Of a DNA stretch of 64,000 nucleotides, positions 18,265 through 27,433 are shown one piece after another. The stretch lies in the NCBI RefSeq assembly GCF_030123405.1, contig NZ_CP126110.1, forward strand, positions 3,906,001-3,970,000, in the 5' to 3' direction. The position numbers were made by a program, and so were the translations under genes. Every line of letters starts with the position of its first letter. Positions within the stretch are counted from its first letter, which is position 1. The notes below the pieces were generated by a model that was not told where the DNA came from, ran no database searches, and worked only from the letters and a program-made list of their open reading frames with translations. Source of the DNA: Neobacillus sp. WH10. GTDB lineage: Bacteria; Bacillota; Bacilli; Bacillales; Cytobacillaceae.

Positions 18265-18439
18265 TTTGCACCTCCTGTTTTTTCTGTTGGAACAACAGGA
18301 AAAAGATTTATGATAATAAATCAAAGCCCTGAAACAAAAAACAATTTTGGACAAGATAAACAATATAAACAATAACCTTTGCATACTACAATGAATCCTT
18401 CGCCTATTCTATACTTCGTTGAACACTTCATTTCCTCAT

Positions 18440-18619
18440 TCAAAGAAATAATTTGGCTACATAGTGCATTAAGTACAAGATTGTTCCGAATTTGCTTGTT
18501 TCCATTACTAGCTTAACCGCACTTTCATTAATTCGAATCTTTTTACCCAATGCTGCAAGTGCTAACAGTGTGCCACCAGTTGCCCCAGTAAACACGATGC
18601 CGAACGTAATTGGGTCCAT
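18440..18619 (-). CDS. Small membrane-associated phage protein
   Basis: 59 residues from the ATG after GGGAGGAG: MDPITFGIVFTGATGGTLLA then FGTILYLMHYVAKLFL. Two hydrophobic stretches; function unknown. It lies upstream of the FtsK-like gene in the same direction and probably works with it. Confidence 0.6.
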   Translation of the reverse strand: MDPITFGIVFTGATGGTLLALAALGKKIRINESAVKLVMETSKFGTILYLMHYVAKLFL

Positions 18620-18770
18620 CTTCTCACTCCTCCCTTCTTTGTATTGTTCATTGTATGGGTATTTGCCAAAATAATGCACGTACACGCGAAATTTAATGAC
18701 CTATTATTTGAATTAATAATTCACAAAGGAAATGCCAGTTAATTAGAGAATTAATTATGTGGTGATGATT

Positions 18771-18974
18771 ATGTTAAAACCTAATATTGAGGAATTAATC
18801 ACAAAGAGTGGGTTGAGAAAAGGATATATAGCCGAAAAATTAACAATTTCAGTACGACAGTTAAGGAAATACGAAACTGGAGAAAGTTACATTCCTATTG
18901 AAAAAGCCTATATTTTAGCTTGTTTATTACAGGTAAAAGTAGATGAATTGTACACATATATTGAGAAGGAGTAA
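18771..18974 (+). CDS. XRE-type HTH regulator
   Basis: 67 residues forming one helix-turn-helix: IEELITKSGLRKGYIAEKL, SVRQLRKYETGESYIPIEKA, then LQVKVDELYTYIE. It is divergent from the small membrane gene, so it may control the FtsK/replication-relaxation cassette. ATG 18771 lies after GTGGTGA; ATG 18765 is possible. Confidence 0.8.
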   Translation: MLKPNIEELITKSGLRKGYIAEKLTISVRQLRKYETGESYIPIEKAYILACLLQVKVDELYTYIEKE

Positions 18975-18977
18975 AAC

Positions 18978-19229
18978 ATGACTGTAATTATACAGATACA
19001 TTACACATCAATAGCTGACACTGATGGCTATCAAAAAAAAGCAATACCGCTAAGAGGAAAAAGTCCTGAACAAGCAGCATATGAATTCTGGAAGTGGATA
19101 AAAAGAGAAAATCCGCTGAAAGTGGAAATCAAACAAGTTCTTTGTGAAAAAGAAGATATAACAGAAATGGTATTGGAGTTAGAAAAGCAGGAGATTAATA
19201 AAATTATGAATGACGATTTACCTTTTTAA
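18978..19229 (+). CDS. Conserved phage protein, unknown function
   Basis: 83 residues starting three bases after the XRE stop, behind GAGAAGGAG. Beginning TVIIQIHYTSIADTDGYQKK it looks like a small beta-rich domain; the C-terminal half is acidic and helical. No motif recognised. Cotranscribed with the HTH gene. Confidence 0.6.
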   Translation: MTVIIQIHYTSIADTDGYQKKAIPLRGKSPEQAAYEFWKWIKRENPLKVEIKQVLCEKEDITEMVLELEKQEINKIMNDDLPF

Positions 19230-19258
19230 GCCCCACTCATAGAGTGAGGCTCTTTCTT
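19229..19258. terminator. Terminator between the HTH operon and endolysin
   Basis: agcc-cactc pairs with gagtgaggct, followed by ctttcttta rightward. It lies between convergent genes. Confidence 0.75.
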
Positions 19259-19929
19259 TACATCGTTTCCCACGTAGTAAGAGTATATCCCCTAGCTTTT
19301 AATTCCATTGATACGAGACTAGCATTCTTATAGTCCGTTTCTACAACAAACCTGTAAGCGTCACTGTCTTTTGGTGTTTCGAACGGTTTGTAGTAGACCG
19401 GATCAGCATAGCACTTAAACCCTTTTGCTTGGTATTCTTGTACTAAGGTTATCGCTTGCCAGTATGCTGTATTGGGGATGGTTACTTTATCTGTAAAGCT
19501 TGTACTCACTTTATTATTCTCTCCTTCTTGTTTTTCAAAAGTGTCTGTTCCATAACCTTTATACTTAAATTGCAAGTGAGGTTTATCGACAAAACCTGAC
19601 CAATCACCACCCCATTCAAACCCAAGTAGCTTAGCTTCAGCAATTGCCTTTTGCACTTCTGGACGTTTATAACCATTCCAGTCAGTATCTCCATTTCTAA
19701 CCAAAACAAAGTCAAGTGCTTGTCCGACAAGATGGTAGGATTTCATCGTTTGGGATACACCTTTGGCTACATTTTGTCTTTGTTGTTCTTCTGTCCGGAT
19801 TGTTTCGTAAATTAGGATATCAATGTTGTTTGTAACTAAAAAAGCATGCCATTTGAGTGCGGCTGCTTTAGTGTTATCGGCAAGTTTTGCGATATTATCA
19901 AGGTTTCTTTTTTGATAAGTTAAGGCCAT
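19258..19929 (-). CDS. Endolysin, M15 L-Ala-D-Glu peptidase with SPOR domain
   Basis: Host-wall hydrolase for phage release. The M15C catalytic part holds the zinc ligands in SYHLVGQALDFV (His and Asp) and KPHLQFKY (His), as in CwlK and Ply500. The C-terminal 75 residues (ITLVQEYQAKGFKCYADPVY, YRFVVETDYKNASL) look like a SPOR-type wall-binding repeat. No signal peptide, as expected for holin-dependent release. Its ATG overlaps the holin stop (TAATG). Confidence 0.9.
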   Translation of the reverse strand: MALTYQKRNLDNIAKLADNTKAAALKWHAFLVTNNIDILIYETIRTEEQQRQNVAKGVSQTMKSYHLVGQALDFVLVRNGDTDWNGYKRPEVQKAIAEAKLLGFEWGGDWSGFVDKPHLQFKYKGYGTDTFEKQEGENNKVSTSFTDKVTIPNTAYWQAITLVQEYQAKGFKCYADPVYYKPFETPKDSDAYRFVVETDYKNASLVSMELKARGYTLTTWETM

Positions 19930-20414
19930 TACTTGCCATCTCCTTTGTTATATTTTTCAATCTTGGCATTAATCTCAGATTCTAAGATTTTAAATAACCA
20001 CATCGGAAAATGCTTGTCCCATCCAAGTACGTAAAGATTCGCGACAAATGACTGTAAATTATGATAGATAAAAGACAGTGCTAAAACAGCGAAAACAAAA
20101 GCACCGGTACCTAAAAGCTGATCGAATATCCATCCAACACCAACAATGAGAAAGATAATCCCATCCCTAATAACTGCGTCTATGCCGATATTACTTTCAT
20201 ATACCTTGTTTTTCTTTGCTAATCTGTCGCCCACGGCATAATCAAGAATGAGAATAATCACTAAAGCTATTGCTATATAAATGTGCATTTCTTTAATGCC
20301 TTTTGCCTCAAATACAGCATTAAAAAAAGCCCCTACCGAACCGGTTAGAGCTCCTAATACGAGACTTTTATTAACAACCATTTTCTGAAAAACGTCAGTC
20401 ATTTTATCAAACAT
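19929..20414 (-). CDS. Phage holin (toxin secretion/lysis holin family)
   Basis: 161 residues with three or four hydrophobic segments, including IYIAIALVIILILDYAVGDR (the DYxxG element of phage_holin_4), IIFLIVGVGWIFDQLL and FVFAVLALSFIYHN, and a Lys-rich cytoplasmic tail. Directly upstream of and overlapping the endolysin. Confidence 0.88.
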   Translation of the reverse strand: MFDKMTDVFQKMVVNKSLVLGALTGSVGAFFNAVFEAKGIKEMHIYIAIALVIILILDYAVGDRLAKKNKVYESNIGIDAVIRDGIIFLIVGVGWIFDQLLGTGAFVFAVLALSFIYHNLQSFVANLYVLGWDKHFPMWLFKILESEINAKIEKYNKGDGK

Positions 20415-20439
20415 AACCCACTCTCCTGTTTCAAAATAA

Positions 20440-20466
20440 AAAGAGAGCTGATATTCAGCCCTCTTA
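20440..20466 (-). terminator. Terminator after the lipoprotein gene
   Basis: Read leftward, AAGAGGGCTGA pairs with TCAGCTCTCTT, then TTTATTTTG. It lies between the lipoprotein gene and the holin. Confidence 0.8.
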
Positions 20467-20471
20467 CCTAA

Positions 20472-20774
20472 TTATTTTAATATTTTTTCAGCTTTATCTT
20501 TAAATTCTTCGAATGCTTTATCATTATTAAAATTAAAAAACATTTGGCTTAGTGAATAGTCCAGCTCGTCTCCACGTTCGTCCAATGGCTTATTCATGTA
20601 AAAATCGTTTAGTGTCTGAGATTCTTTTTCTGTCAAATCTCTATTTTCCTTCTTAGCTTCCACCATCAGGTTGAACATTTTCTCATTTGTACTTTCTTTT
20701 TCTACCGTTTTTCCTTGAGCAGTACAGGCAGCCATTAAGAAAACCCCTAACATAGCAACAATTAATTTTTTCAT
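20472..20774 (-). CDS. Phage-encoded small lipoprotein
   Basis: 100 residues from the ATG behind GGGGTGG. The N-terminus MKKLIVAMLGVFLMAACTAQ is a signal peptide with a lipobox-like MAAC; the mature part is acidic and helical. It sits between tail and lysis genes, a usual place for superinfection-exclusion lipoproteins, but that role is only a guess. The open frame extends to 20852 without a better ribosome site. Confidence 0.7.
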   Translation of the reverse strand: MKKLIVAMLGVFLMAACTAQGKTVEKESTNEKMFNLMVEAKKENRDLTEKESQTLNDFYMNKPLDERGDELDYSLSQMFFNFNNDKAFEEFKDKAEKILK

Positions 20775-20838
20775 ATATTCCACCCCGTATTTGATATACC
20801 AAATTTTACTTATGTTGGTAATATATACGTTTGACTTT

Positions 20839-21020
20839 TTAAAAGGTTTCATCTTTAAGTGGTATAACTGCTTTAATATCTATTCTTGATAAAATGATTT
20901 CACCAAAGGCACTGTATAAATTTCATTGTTATTTAAATCAGCGTTGACCTGTAAAGCATCATAGGTTTCAACAGTTACTACATATTCACTGCCGCTGTGA
21001 GTAATGATTTTTAATCTCAC
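20839..21020 (-). pseudogene. Frameshifted small tail-region protein gene
   Basis: From GTG 21020 (after GGAGAGGTG) the frame reads MRLKIITHSGSEYVVTVETY to NNNEIYTV and then stops at 20880 after an unrelated tail. One frame over, starting at the same point, it continues FGEIILSRIDIKAVIPLKDE to TAA at 20839, the expected end of this kind of small phage protein. A single missing base near 20910 explains it. It could be a real mutation, a sequencing error or recoding. Confidence 0.65.
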
Positions 21021-21187
21021 CCTTTAACACCTCTCCTCCTCATTTGGTTTTCAAATGACTTAATATTACATTTTTCAAATATTCCATTAGGTTTAGATGC
21101 TTGAATCTCACCAACAACTGTAAGTGTGACATTCATGATAATAGGTGTATTCCCTACTAATTTTTTAATAACCCATTTTCGTATCAA
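21017..21187 (-). CDS. Small phage tail-region protein
   Basis: 56 residues from TTG 21187 after GGAGGTGG, overlapping the tail protein stop (TTGA) and ending in a GTGA overlap with the next gene. The sequence includes IRKWVIKKLVGNTPIIMNVT and a basic end MRRRGVKG. Function unknown; the tight overlaps argue that it is translated. Confidence 0.6.
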   Translation of the reverse strand: MIRKWVIKKLVGNTPIIMNVTLTVVGEIQASKPNGIFEKCNIKSFENQMRRRGVKG

Positions 21188-23040
21188 AACGAACCACCTC
21201 CTCTTGATTGAATAAAGAATTGCGTATAAATTTGGGCATTGATACGGCCTAAGTCATTGGGTGCAATTGTAACTGTATGCCAACCTCTATTTACTTTTCC
21301 TTCAGTATCTTTTGAAAGATACTGAATTAAGTCGATATTATCACCACTGGTACCAGTGAAAGGAACGGTATTGCCATCCACCTTAATTGTTACCGCAGTT
21401 GGTGTTTTGTCTAGCTTGTAAATGCCGAATTGAATTTCATGAGTATGGTTTGGAATTGTTATTTCATGCGCATGATTAGGCACTGTCACGGTATGGGTGT
21501 GATTCGGTACATTGAAGTCATGTGTATGATTTGGAACTGCGACGCTATGAGAATGATTTAACTGTCCATCACTTAAAATTACAAGGTGGGTATGAAGCTC
21601 ATAAGGTGGCGTTATACTTCCCCGTGGCACATCTGTTGCTAAAGTTGTTCCACTATAGTCTTTTGTACCGCTTGATATTGTAGTTCCGCCTCCACTTGCT
21701 GTTGACGTGCTTACACCTCCACCACTCGAACTGGTTGAAGTTGTTCCGCCTCCACTTGATGTACTAGACACCACTGCTCCTCCGCCTCCGATGGCTTTCT
21801 CATAAGCTCTAAATTTATCAGTCTTAAAAGATAACAAAAGCTTATTAATTTTCACTAATTCGTCCGGTAAATAAAAAGAAATTTCGGCAGGATTATCCGG
21901 GTCAGCATTGTCATTGTAATCATGACTGTCGATATTGGTTGCACCCTGGGCATATAACTCATTTATTTGTTGCCTACGCTCAATATCGGCTTGAGTTGTT
22001 GACAAGTCATCCGTTTTATTACCGATTTCTAAACTGATATCACCAGGATTTCCTTTCATATCTGACTTAGAATCTTTCATTATTCGCAAATCAACAATTT
22101 TTCCAATGCTCGTAACCACCAAGTGAACAATTCTCCCGTGCTTGAACTTATCAATATCCTCACCAGTAATTGAGGAAAGGTCAGCAGCCGAAATGTTCCA
22201 AGATACTTTTAATTCTCTCCATTTTTTTAATAGAGCCTCAGCACTTGCTTTTAATGAAGCTGCATCTTCGAACCGTTTATCCGGCCAAATGTATTCTCTT
22301 ATACCAAATTCTGCAACTGATTCTGCATCTTCCACATAAGGAATTCCATTATTAACGGATTCGATGGTTAGTTGATTATCGCCTTCACCATAGCCCAACG
22401 GATAAATTCGGTTATAGATTCCCATTGGATCCTCTGTGATCTGTAACCCTATGAGATTTTTCCCTTCTCTTATCTCGCATGTAACAATGTCCTCAGGTGC
22501 CACTAAATTCAACGTCCAAGGATATGAGGTTGTATCCCACGTCCACTGGTATTCTTGATCAAATGGTTTTGGAACACTGAATAGAGCAGAAAGTAAATTA
22601 TCATTTTCCCATTTATAAGAAAAATAACGAGTAAAATCCACTCTGCCTAGTTTCCAATGTTTCACCTTTTGTCTATCTATTAAATACTGTAATGACTCTT
22701 TTGTGGGTAGACCATCGATTTGATGGTATTTAAAAAGCGAGCTGTCTAGCAAGGTCGCTAGGACATGTTCGCATTTATAATTGATACTTTGATTGCTTTC
22801 ATCCTTAGTCGTTGTTTTTGGGATAATCCGGAATAAACCGATATATTCATTGTTTAAATCGTCCACAATCTCAACATAATTTAGTGGTTTACAGTCCTCA
22901 TTCTTAGGGTCATTCAATGGCAGTGTAAAGGCTGCCGACCACAGTTCATTGAATGCTCTTTCGTAAGATATTGAATAAGCATTTTCTAAAACGGCCACAG
23001 GTTGGAGCTGCCGATTAAGTATTTTTATGATAGTAATCAC
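21184..23040 (-). CDS. Tail-tip/tail endopeptidase-like protein (Tal) with His-rich end
   Basis: 618 residues. The first 350 or so are like prophage tail endopeptidase/minor structural proteins (AFTLPLNDPKNEDCKPLNYV, GLFRIIPKTT, YKCEHVLATLLD). A Gly/Ser-rich linker near residues 410-450 precedes four or five repeats of the type PNHTHxxxV. Such HxH repeats in other phage fibres bind metal and build a slender trimer. Likely the distal tail hub or fibre anchor; GTG start. Confidence 0.82.
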   Translation of the reverse strand: MITIIKILNRQLQPVAVLENAYSISYERAFNELWSAAFTLPLNDPKNEDCKPLNYVEIVDDLNNEYIGLFRIIPKTTTKDESNQSINYKCEHVLATLLDSSLFKYHQIDGLPTKESLQYLIDRQKVKHWKLGRVDFTRYFSYKWENDNLLSALFSVPKPFDQEYQWTWDTTSYPWTLNLVAPEDIVTCEIREGKNLIGLQITEDPMGIYNRIYPLGYGEGDNQLTIESVNNGIPYVEDAESVAEFGIREYIWPDKRFEDAASLKASAEALLKKWRELKVSWNISAADLSSITGEDIDKFKHGRIVHLVVTSIGKIVDLRIMKDSKSDMKGNPGDISLEIGNKTDDLSTTQADIERRQQINELYAQGATNIDSHDYNDNADPDNPAEISFYLPDELVKINKLLLSFKTDKFRAYEKAIGGGGAVVSSTSSGGGTTSTSSSGGGVSTSTASGGGTTISSGTKDYSGTTLATDVPRGSITPPYELHTHLVILSDGQLNHSHSVAVPNHTHDFNVPNHTHTVTVPNHAHEITIPNHTHEIQFGIYKLDKTPTAVTIKVDGNTVPFTGTSGDNIDLIQYLSKDTEGKVNRGWHTVTIAPNDLGRINAQIYTQFFIQSRGGGSF

Positions 23041-23053
23041 CGCCTTTCAAACA

Positions 23054-23084
23054 TAAAAAAGAGGACTATTTCAGCCCTCTTGTT
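23054..23084 (-). terminator. Terminator-like hairpin upstream of tal
   Basis: Read leftward, aagagggct pairs with agtcctctt, then TTTTATG. It would stop leftward transcription coming through the inserted wzy-like gene just before tal, so tal may need its own promoter or read-through. Confidence 0.6.
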
Positions 23085-23189
23085 ACTTTGTCTTTTCCTC
23101 CAATTGTTCATCTGCTAAACTAGATTTTTTCCATCATTTGAAATTTTTGTTGTATAATGAAAAAGCCATTAATACATAGGAGTGTCACA

Positions 23190-24374
23190 ATGATAAAAAA
23201 ACATACTATATTTCAATTGATTTTGTACTGCTACATAATATTCATCTGTCTAGTATCAGTATGGTTGTATCAGCTATCCATCCTATCAATAGGTTTAGCC
23301 ATAATTGTTTTTCCATTATGGTTAATTAGAAGAAAAAACAAGGATTCAGTGCCTATTTTTTATTTATTTCTATTTATATTGGTATGGGCTTTTTTTACAA
23401 CCATGTACCATGATTATGGTGTACCTAAACGATTTATTGTCATGCCAATTGTTTTTGCATTTATCACCATGCTTATACCATTTGCTTTTTCTAAACTAAC
23501 TGCAAACAATAGCATTGATTATAAGAAACATCTATTTTATGTTTCGTTCATCATCACCGCCTGTACAGGATTGTATTCTTTATATTTTTACGCAACTACA
23601 TTACAGTTTGTACGGTTAAACAGTCCACTTGGTGGTGCGGCTGTTCTTCATGTTGTCTTATTGCTCACCTTAACCGTATACTTGGCTAACTTGAAGGTAG
23701 GATTTAGAAAGATACCATCTGCTATATTAGTAGTAATAACGCTTTCTATGATTGTTCTAACTGGTTCACGTGCTGGATTGGTTACGACCATATTGTTATT
23801 GTTATCAGTAGTGATCACTAAGAAAAATATTATACGTAGTGTTGCTCTGTTATTATTTTTGGTTGTCATTGGCTATTTTATTTTTCAGTTTCTACCAACT
23901 GATAGATTTGGGGATATGAGTGATTCAATAAGGTCAACATCCTATAAAACCAGTTGGTATATGGCTACACAATCCATAGAAACAATTATTGCTGGTAATG
24001 GTTATGGGACAGTTTGGCCTTGGTACGCTTTTTACTCAAAATTCCTGAGTTTAAATAGCCCCTTTTTTCATACACCGTTTGGTGATGTGTTATTTCACCC
24101 ACATTCCATTTTCTTTGGATTGTTTACTGAATTAGGTCTGATCGGACTAATTCCATTTTTAATCATCATATTTATTATAGTTAAACATTTCTTTAAGAAT
24201 GTCAGAAAAGGGAATGCATTTAACTCGGTTATCCTGTATGGAATACTTTGTTCCTTACCAGCATTTGCGCTCGATTATTATTTATTCCACAATAACAAAA
24301 TATCAATCATATGGTGGTATTTTGTATTCTCTGCTGTATCCGCAACAAATAGGAATGAAAAAGAAGAGGCATGA
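23190..24374 (+). CDS. O-antigen ligase/Wzy-like polymerase, probable lysogenic-conversion gene
   Basis: About 394 residues with ten or more membrane segments. The conserved Wzy_C/WaaL features are visible: TGSRAGLVTTILLL and HPHSIFFGLFTELGLIG. Relatives link or polymerise glycans on the outside of the membrane. ATG 23190 follows ATAGGAGTG; tataat at 23152-23157 suggests its own promoter. It lies on the strand opposite to all tail genes and splits the tail module, the mark of a moron. It may modify host wall glycan and block superinfection. Confidence 0.8.
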   Translation: MIKKHTIFQLILYCYIIFICLVSVWLYQLSILSIGLAIIVFPLWLIRRKNKDSVPIFYLFLFILVWAFFTTMYHDYGVPKRFIVMPIVFAFITMLIPFAFSKLTANNSIDYKKHLFYVSFIITACTGLYSLYFYATTLQFVRLNSPLGGAAVLHVVLLLTLTVYLANLKVGFRKIPSAILVVITLSMIVLTGSRAGLVTTILLLLSVVITKKNIIRSVALLLFLVVIGYFIFQFLPTDRFGDMSDSIRSTSYKTSWYMATQSIETIIAGNGYGTVWPWYAFYSKFLSLNSPFFHTPFGDVLFHPHSIFFGLFTELGLIGLIPFLIIIFIIVKHFFKNVRKGNAFNSVILYGILCSLPAFALDYYLFHNNKISIIWWYFVFSAVSATNRNEKEEA

Positions 24375-24388
24375 TGTCTCTTCTTTTT
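24357..24388. terminator. Terminator of the wzy-like gene
   Basis: aaaaagaagag pairs with a tctcttcttttt stretch across the stop codon region; symmetrical T and A runs could work on both strands. Confidence 0.8.
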
Positions 24389-24448
24389 ATATTATAACTC
24401 CATTGTCTCTTAATTTTTTTATACAACCTTTACATTTGATTTGGGAAG

Positions 24449-26629
24449 TTAACTCAGCGTTAATTTGGTTAATTCAATTTCAAATCGGTCGTTCGCGATT
24501 CTGTTACGATAGTTGATATATCCGTTTGAGTCTATGAAAATAGTCAATTTGCCCGACACAGGCGTAACTCCTGATGAACCTATTACGATGTTTGCACCGC
24601 TGTTGATAACCTCCACTAAACTCCCGTTAAGGAGTCTAAATTCTGCATATCCACCTACTAAACTCCTAATCTTAATTATCCAGTTCGTAGTGTTATTAGC
24701 AGGAAACACAAAAGACGAATCATTACTACTCGACATTTTGTAGCTCATATTTTCGATATAGTTCAAGATGTTTGCAGATAAATTGTCTTTTTTATTGATT
24801 AAGATTTCAAATACAGTATTGGCTACGGAACGGTTAATGATTTTTGTTTTGAATTCCTTAGAACTTACCAATGATGTTGTTAAAAATGCCGAACCACTCA
24901 AATATGATATAGGGATATCCACATCATTTTCTAGGTATTTTACTGAGACGTTAGTTAAATCGTTAATATTGAAGACTCCCAAAGAATTACTTGGTCTTGC
25001 TCCTATTATTTGCACGTCACCAACTTTAAGATTCAAAAAAGATGGGATTCCTGCTGCTCCGTTAGTAATAAAACTTCTAAATCTTGTAGTATTGACAATT
25101 TCAATTATTACTTTTGGGAATGCTGACATTTTAATCTTCCCCGTGGTACCTGCTCTAAAGTTCATAAGGGCTGACTCGCCATCGTAAGTTCCTGATGTTT
25201 TATAAAAAACGTTGTTAATGTTGAATTCATCGGTATCACTCGAACCATTGAACTCAAATAAAGAACCCGAACCACCTACACGTTCTAAATTGTTAATTGT
25301 GATTTTACAATTGTTACCTGATATACTGATCGGGGCTAGTGCAAAATCACCTGAAAATATTTTAATGTTGTCATAATAAACATTTTCGCACCCGTAGATT
25401 TGACCAACGCTATCGAGAACGTCTGAATCTGTTCGTCTTATTACGGTAGTTCCTACATAGATGTTATCCACTCTTGGATCACCTAAATTGAAACCACCTA
25501 CAAACTTCGGTGCGCCTGTATTAATGCTTTCTAGGTTATCTACATACACATCTGCACTTTGACAGTAAATCGTTCTTTCTATGCACCATTCACCTTTTAT
25601 TTTGTTTATTTTAATACCTTTACCACCGATATCAGTTAATAATACATCTTTCCCGTTCGAACCTGTTCCTGTATTTTTTCCAATCCACCATTTTGATTGT
25701 TCTTTTGTGTTTTTAATACTCAAATTATCAACCACAGCATTTTCAAATGCGCCTAACCAAACTAAGGTTTCAGAGTTAATACCGTGTACATCTCTAATTT
25801 TTATGTTTTTTGATAATCCTTTAACCTGTAACGTCATAGCAACATTTTCTGTATTAACATTTTCTACCGAAAGCCATTTTGAACAAGGTGGTAGTGTAAT
25901 TCCTGACCTCGCTCTTTTATCAGTGGCAACCAGTCCTTTAATATTAATGTTTTTAATTTTTGCCCATTCTATTTCAACTGTGCCTGTCTTTGGGCGAAAC
26001 ATTGTATCCCTATAACCTACAGTGTCTACTCCAGCTCCACCACCATCATCAGTGTTAATGGTGAAATTATCTAATTCAATATTTTTACTAATAGCAAAAC
26101 CTAAAGAACCTGTAATGTTTATGATTGCACCATCGGATATAATCTGAGGGCAATCCCACTCCTCATTAGAGATTAACTCATATGGAATATCTTTTTTGGG
26201 AATACGCAGTTTGTGGTTGTTCTGAAACGCATAAGCAAAAGCACTTTTAAAAACCTCGGTGTCATTACCAACGCCTAATTTACCGAAAGATTTTATGTTT
26301 ATTGCTATATCCTCCAATTGCGACGCGAAATCTTTTTCTTTTTTATCCAAACGATCCTTTAAAGTAGCATTTACGGTGCCGTCTTCTTCAACTCTTGCTT
26401 GTGCAGCTTCAACAGATGAATCACCTTCGATGATAACCTGATTAAACTGCTGTTGTACGGAATCAGCCTTAGTTTTCGCTTCATTTGCAGTAGTTACAGC
26501 AGCCACAGAGTTTGTCTCAGAAGTAGTTGACTTATTTAATGCTTCATTGCTATTATCAATAGCCTGATTTAATTTAGGATAAGTCTGTTTTAGACTATCC
26601 GTACCTAAAATTTTAGGAGCATCTGCCAT
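24449..26629 (-). CDS. Tail fibre/receptor-binding protein with beta-helix
   Basis: 726 residues. The N-terminus (MADAPKILGTDSLKQTYPKL) and a following coiled coil are typical of Bacillus phage fibre attachment regions. Residues 110-500 show repeated short hydrophobic strands and Asn-rich turns (NIKIRDVHGINSETLVWLGA, VDNLSIKNTKEQSKWWIG) like a right-handed beta-helix. Probably binds or degrades surface glycan. Upstream of the wzy-like gene, which may alter the same target. Confidence 0.8.
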   Translation of the reverse strand: MADAPKILGTDSLKQTYPKLNQAIDNSNEALNKSTTSETNSVAAVTTANEAKTKADSVQQQFNQVIIEGDSSVEAAQARVEEDGTVNATLKDRLDKKEKDFASQLEDIAINIKSFGKLGVGNDTEVFKSAFAYAFQNNHKLRIPKKDIPYELISNEEWDCPQIISDGAIINITGSLGFAISKNIELDNFTINTDDGGGAGVDTVGYRDTMFRPKTGTVEIEWAKIKNINIKGLVATDKRARSGITLPPCSKWLSVENVNTENVAMTLQVKGLSKNIKIRDVHGINSETLVWLGAFENAVVDNLSIKNTKEQSKWWIGKNTGTGSNGKDVLLTDIGGKGIKINKIKGEWCIERTIYCQSADVYVDNLESINTGAPKFVGGFNLGDPRVDNIYVGTTVIRRTDSDVLDSVGQIYGCENVYYDNIKIFSGDFALAPISISGNNCKITINNLERVGGSGSLFEFNGSSDTDEFNINNVFYKTSGTYDGESALMNFRAGTTGKIKMSAFPKVIIEIVNTTRFRSFITNGAAGIPSFLNLKVGDVQIIGARPSNSLGVFNINDLTNVSVKYLENDVDIPISYLSGSAFLTTSLVSSKEFKTKIINRSVANTVFEILINKKDNLSANILNYIENMSYKMSSSNDSSFVFPANNTTNWIIKIRSLVGGYAEFRLLNGSLVEVINSGANIVIGSSGVTPVSGKLTIFIDSNGYINYRNRIANDRFEIELTKLTLS

Positions 26630-26641
26630 CTCACATCCTCC

Positions 26642-27433
26642 TTATACATATTGGTAAGTTAAGCTCTCGCTGATTGTTAAATTTAAATTGCTACCTGAAA
26701 CCGTTATTTGATTAGTACCAGGAAGCAATTCTAAAAAAATACCATTTGATATTGTTAAATCTGAAATTCCGTTAACTTTGACTACATAATTATCCGTTAT
26801 TTCAAGAGATTTATTTGCAAAGTTTTTAAAGGTCATGGTTTTACCATTTGCTGAAAAAGAAACGTTATCTCCGCTTCCTTCCATCTGGAATGAAAACAGA
26901 ATAACCACCGTACCATTGTTAATGATTTCAAATGATTGTGGACTGGTTATTTTTCGATCACTAAAACCTGTATCCCACAGCAAATCACTTAATATAGGAA
27001 TATCTGATTCCATGACAATTTCATCAGATGGAACCATAAAGTTTTTACGTGGTTTGCTAGCAATCAATGGTAGGTCAAAGAAAGCAAATCCATGTATCCT
27101 CCGTGGCGTGAATCCATTAGCGATTTTCACACGATAATATTTATCTTGTTCATAATCAAATGACAATTTCATTTCACGGGGTCGCCCGTATGGATCCAAC
27201 AAAAAAGCAACGAATTCATTGATCCTTCGCTGCTTTTCATTTTTATCATATTCGATAAAACCTAGGGGAAAATTAAAGGGTTTGGGACCTGATTCTGAGC
27301 CGAAATCCCATTCGCCATCCATCCCTGGTATGATCATTGCCTTACGTCTTAATTCCGGTACAGCAGGGTGATCATGCTCTTGCTGTATTTGTAAACCCCA
27401 TTTACTGATTGGAATACCATCCAGAAATATCAC
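26642..27433 (-). CDS. Distal tail protein (Dit)
   Basis: 263 residues, the phage tail protein family that caps the tube. MIFLDGIPISKWGLQIQQEH, IPGMDGEWDFGSE and the later FFDLPLIASKPRKN are typical, followed by a C-terminal galectin-like beta domain. It overlaps the tape-measure stop by 4 bp. Confidence 0.85.
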   Translation of the reverse strand: MIFLDGIPISKWGLQIQQEHDHPAVPELRRKAMIIPGMDGEWDFGSESGPKPFNFPLGFIEYDKNEKQRRINEFVAFLLDPYGRPREMKLSFDYEQDKYYRVKIANGFTPRRIHGFAFFDLPLIASKPRKNFMVPSDEIVMESDIPILSDLLWDTGFSDRKITSPQSFEIINNGTVVILFSFQMEGSGDNVSFSANGKTMTFKNFANKSLEITDNYVVKVNGISDLTISNGIFLELLPGTNQITVSGSNLNLTISESLTYQYV

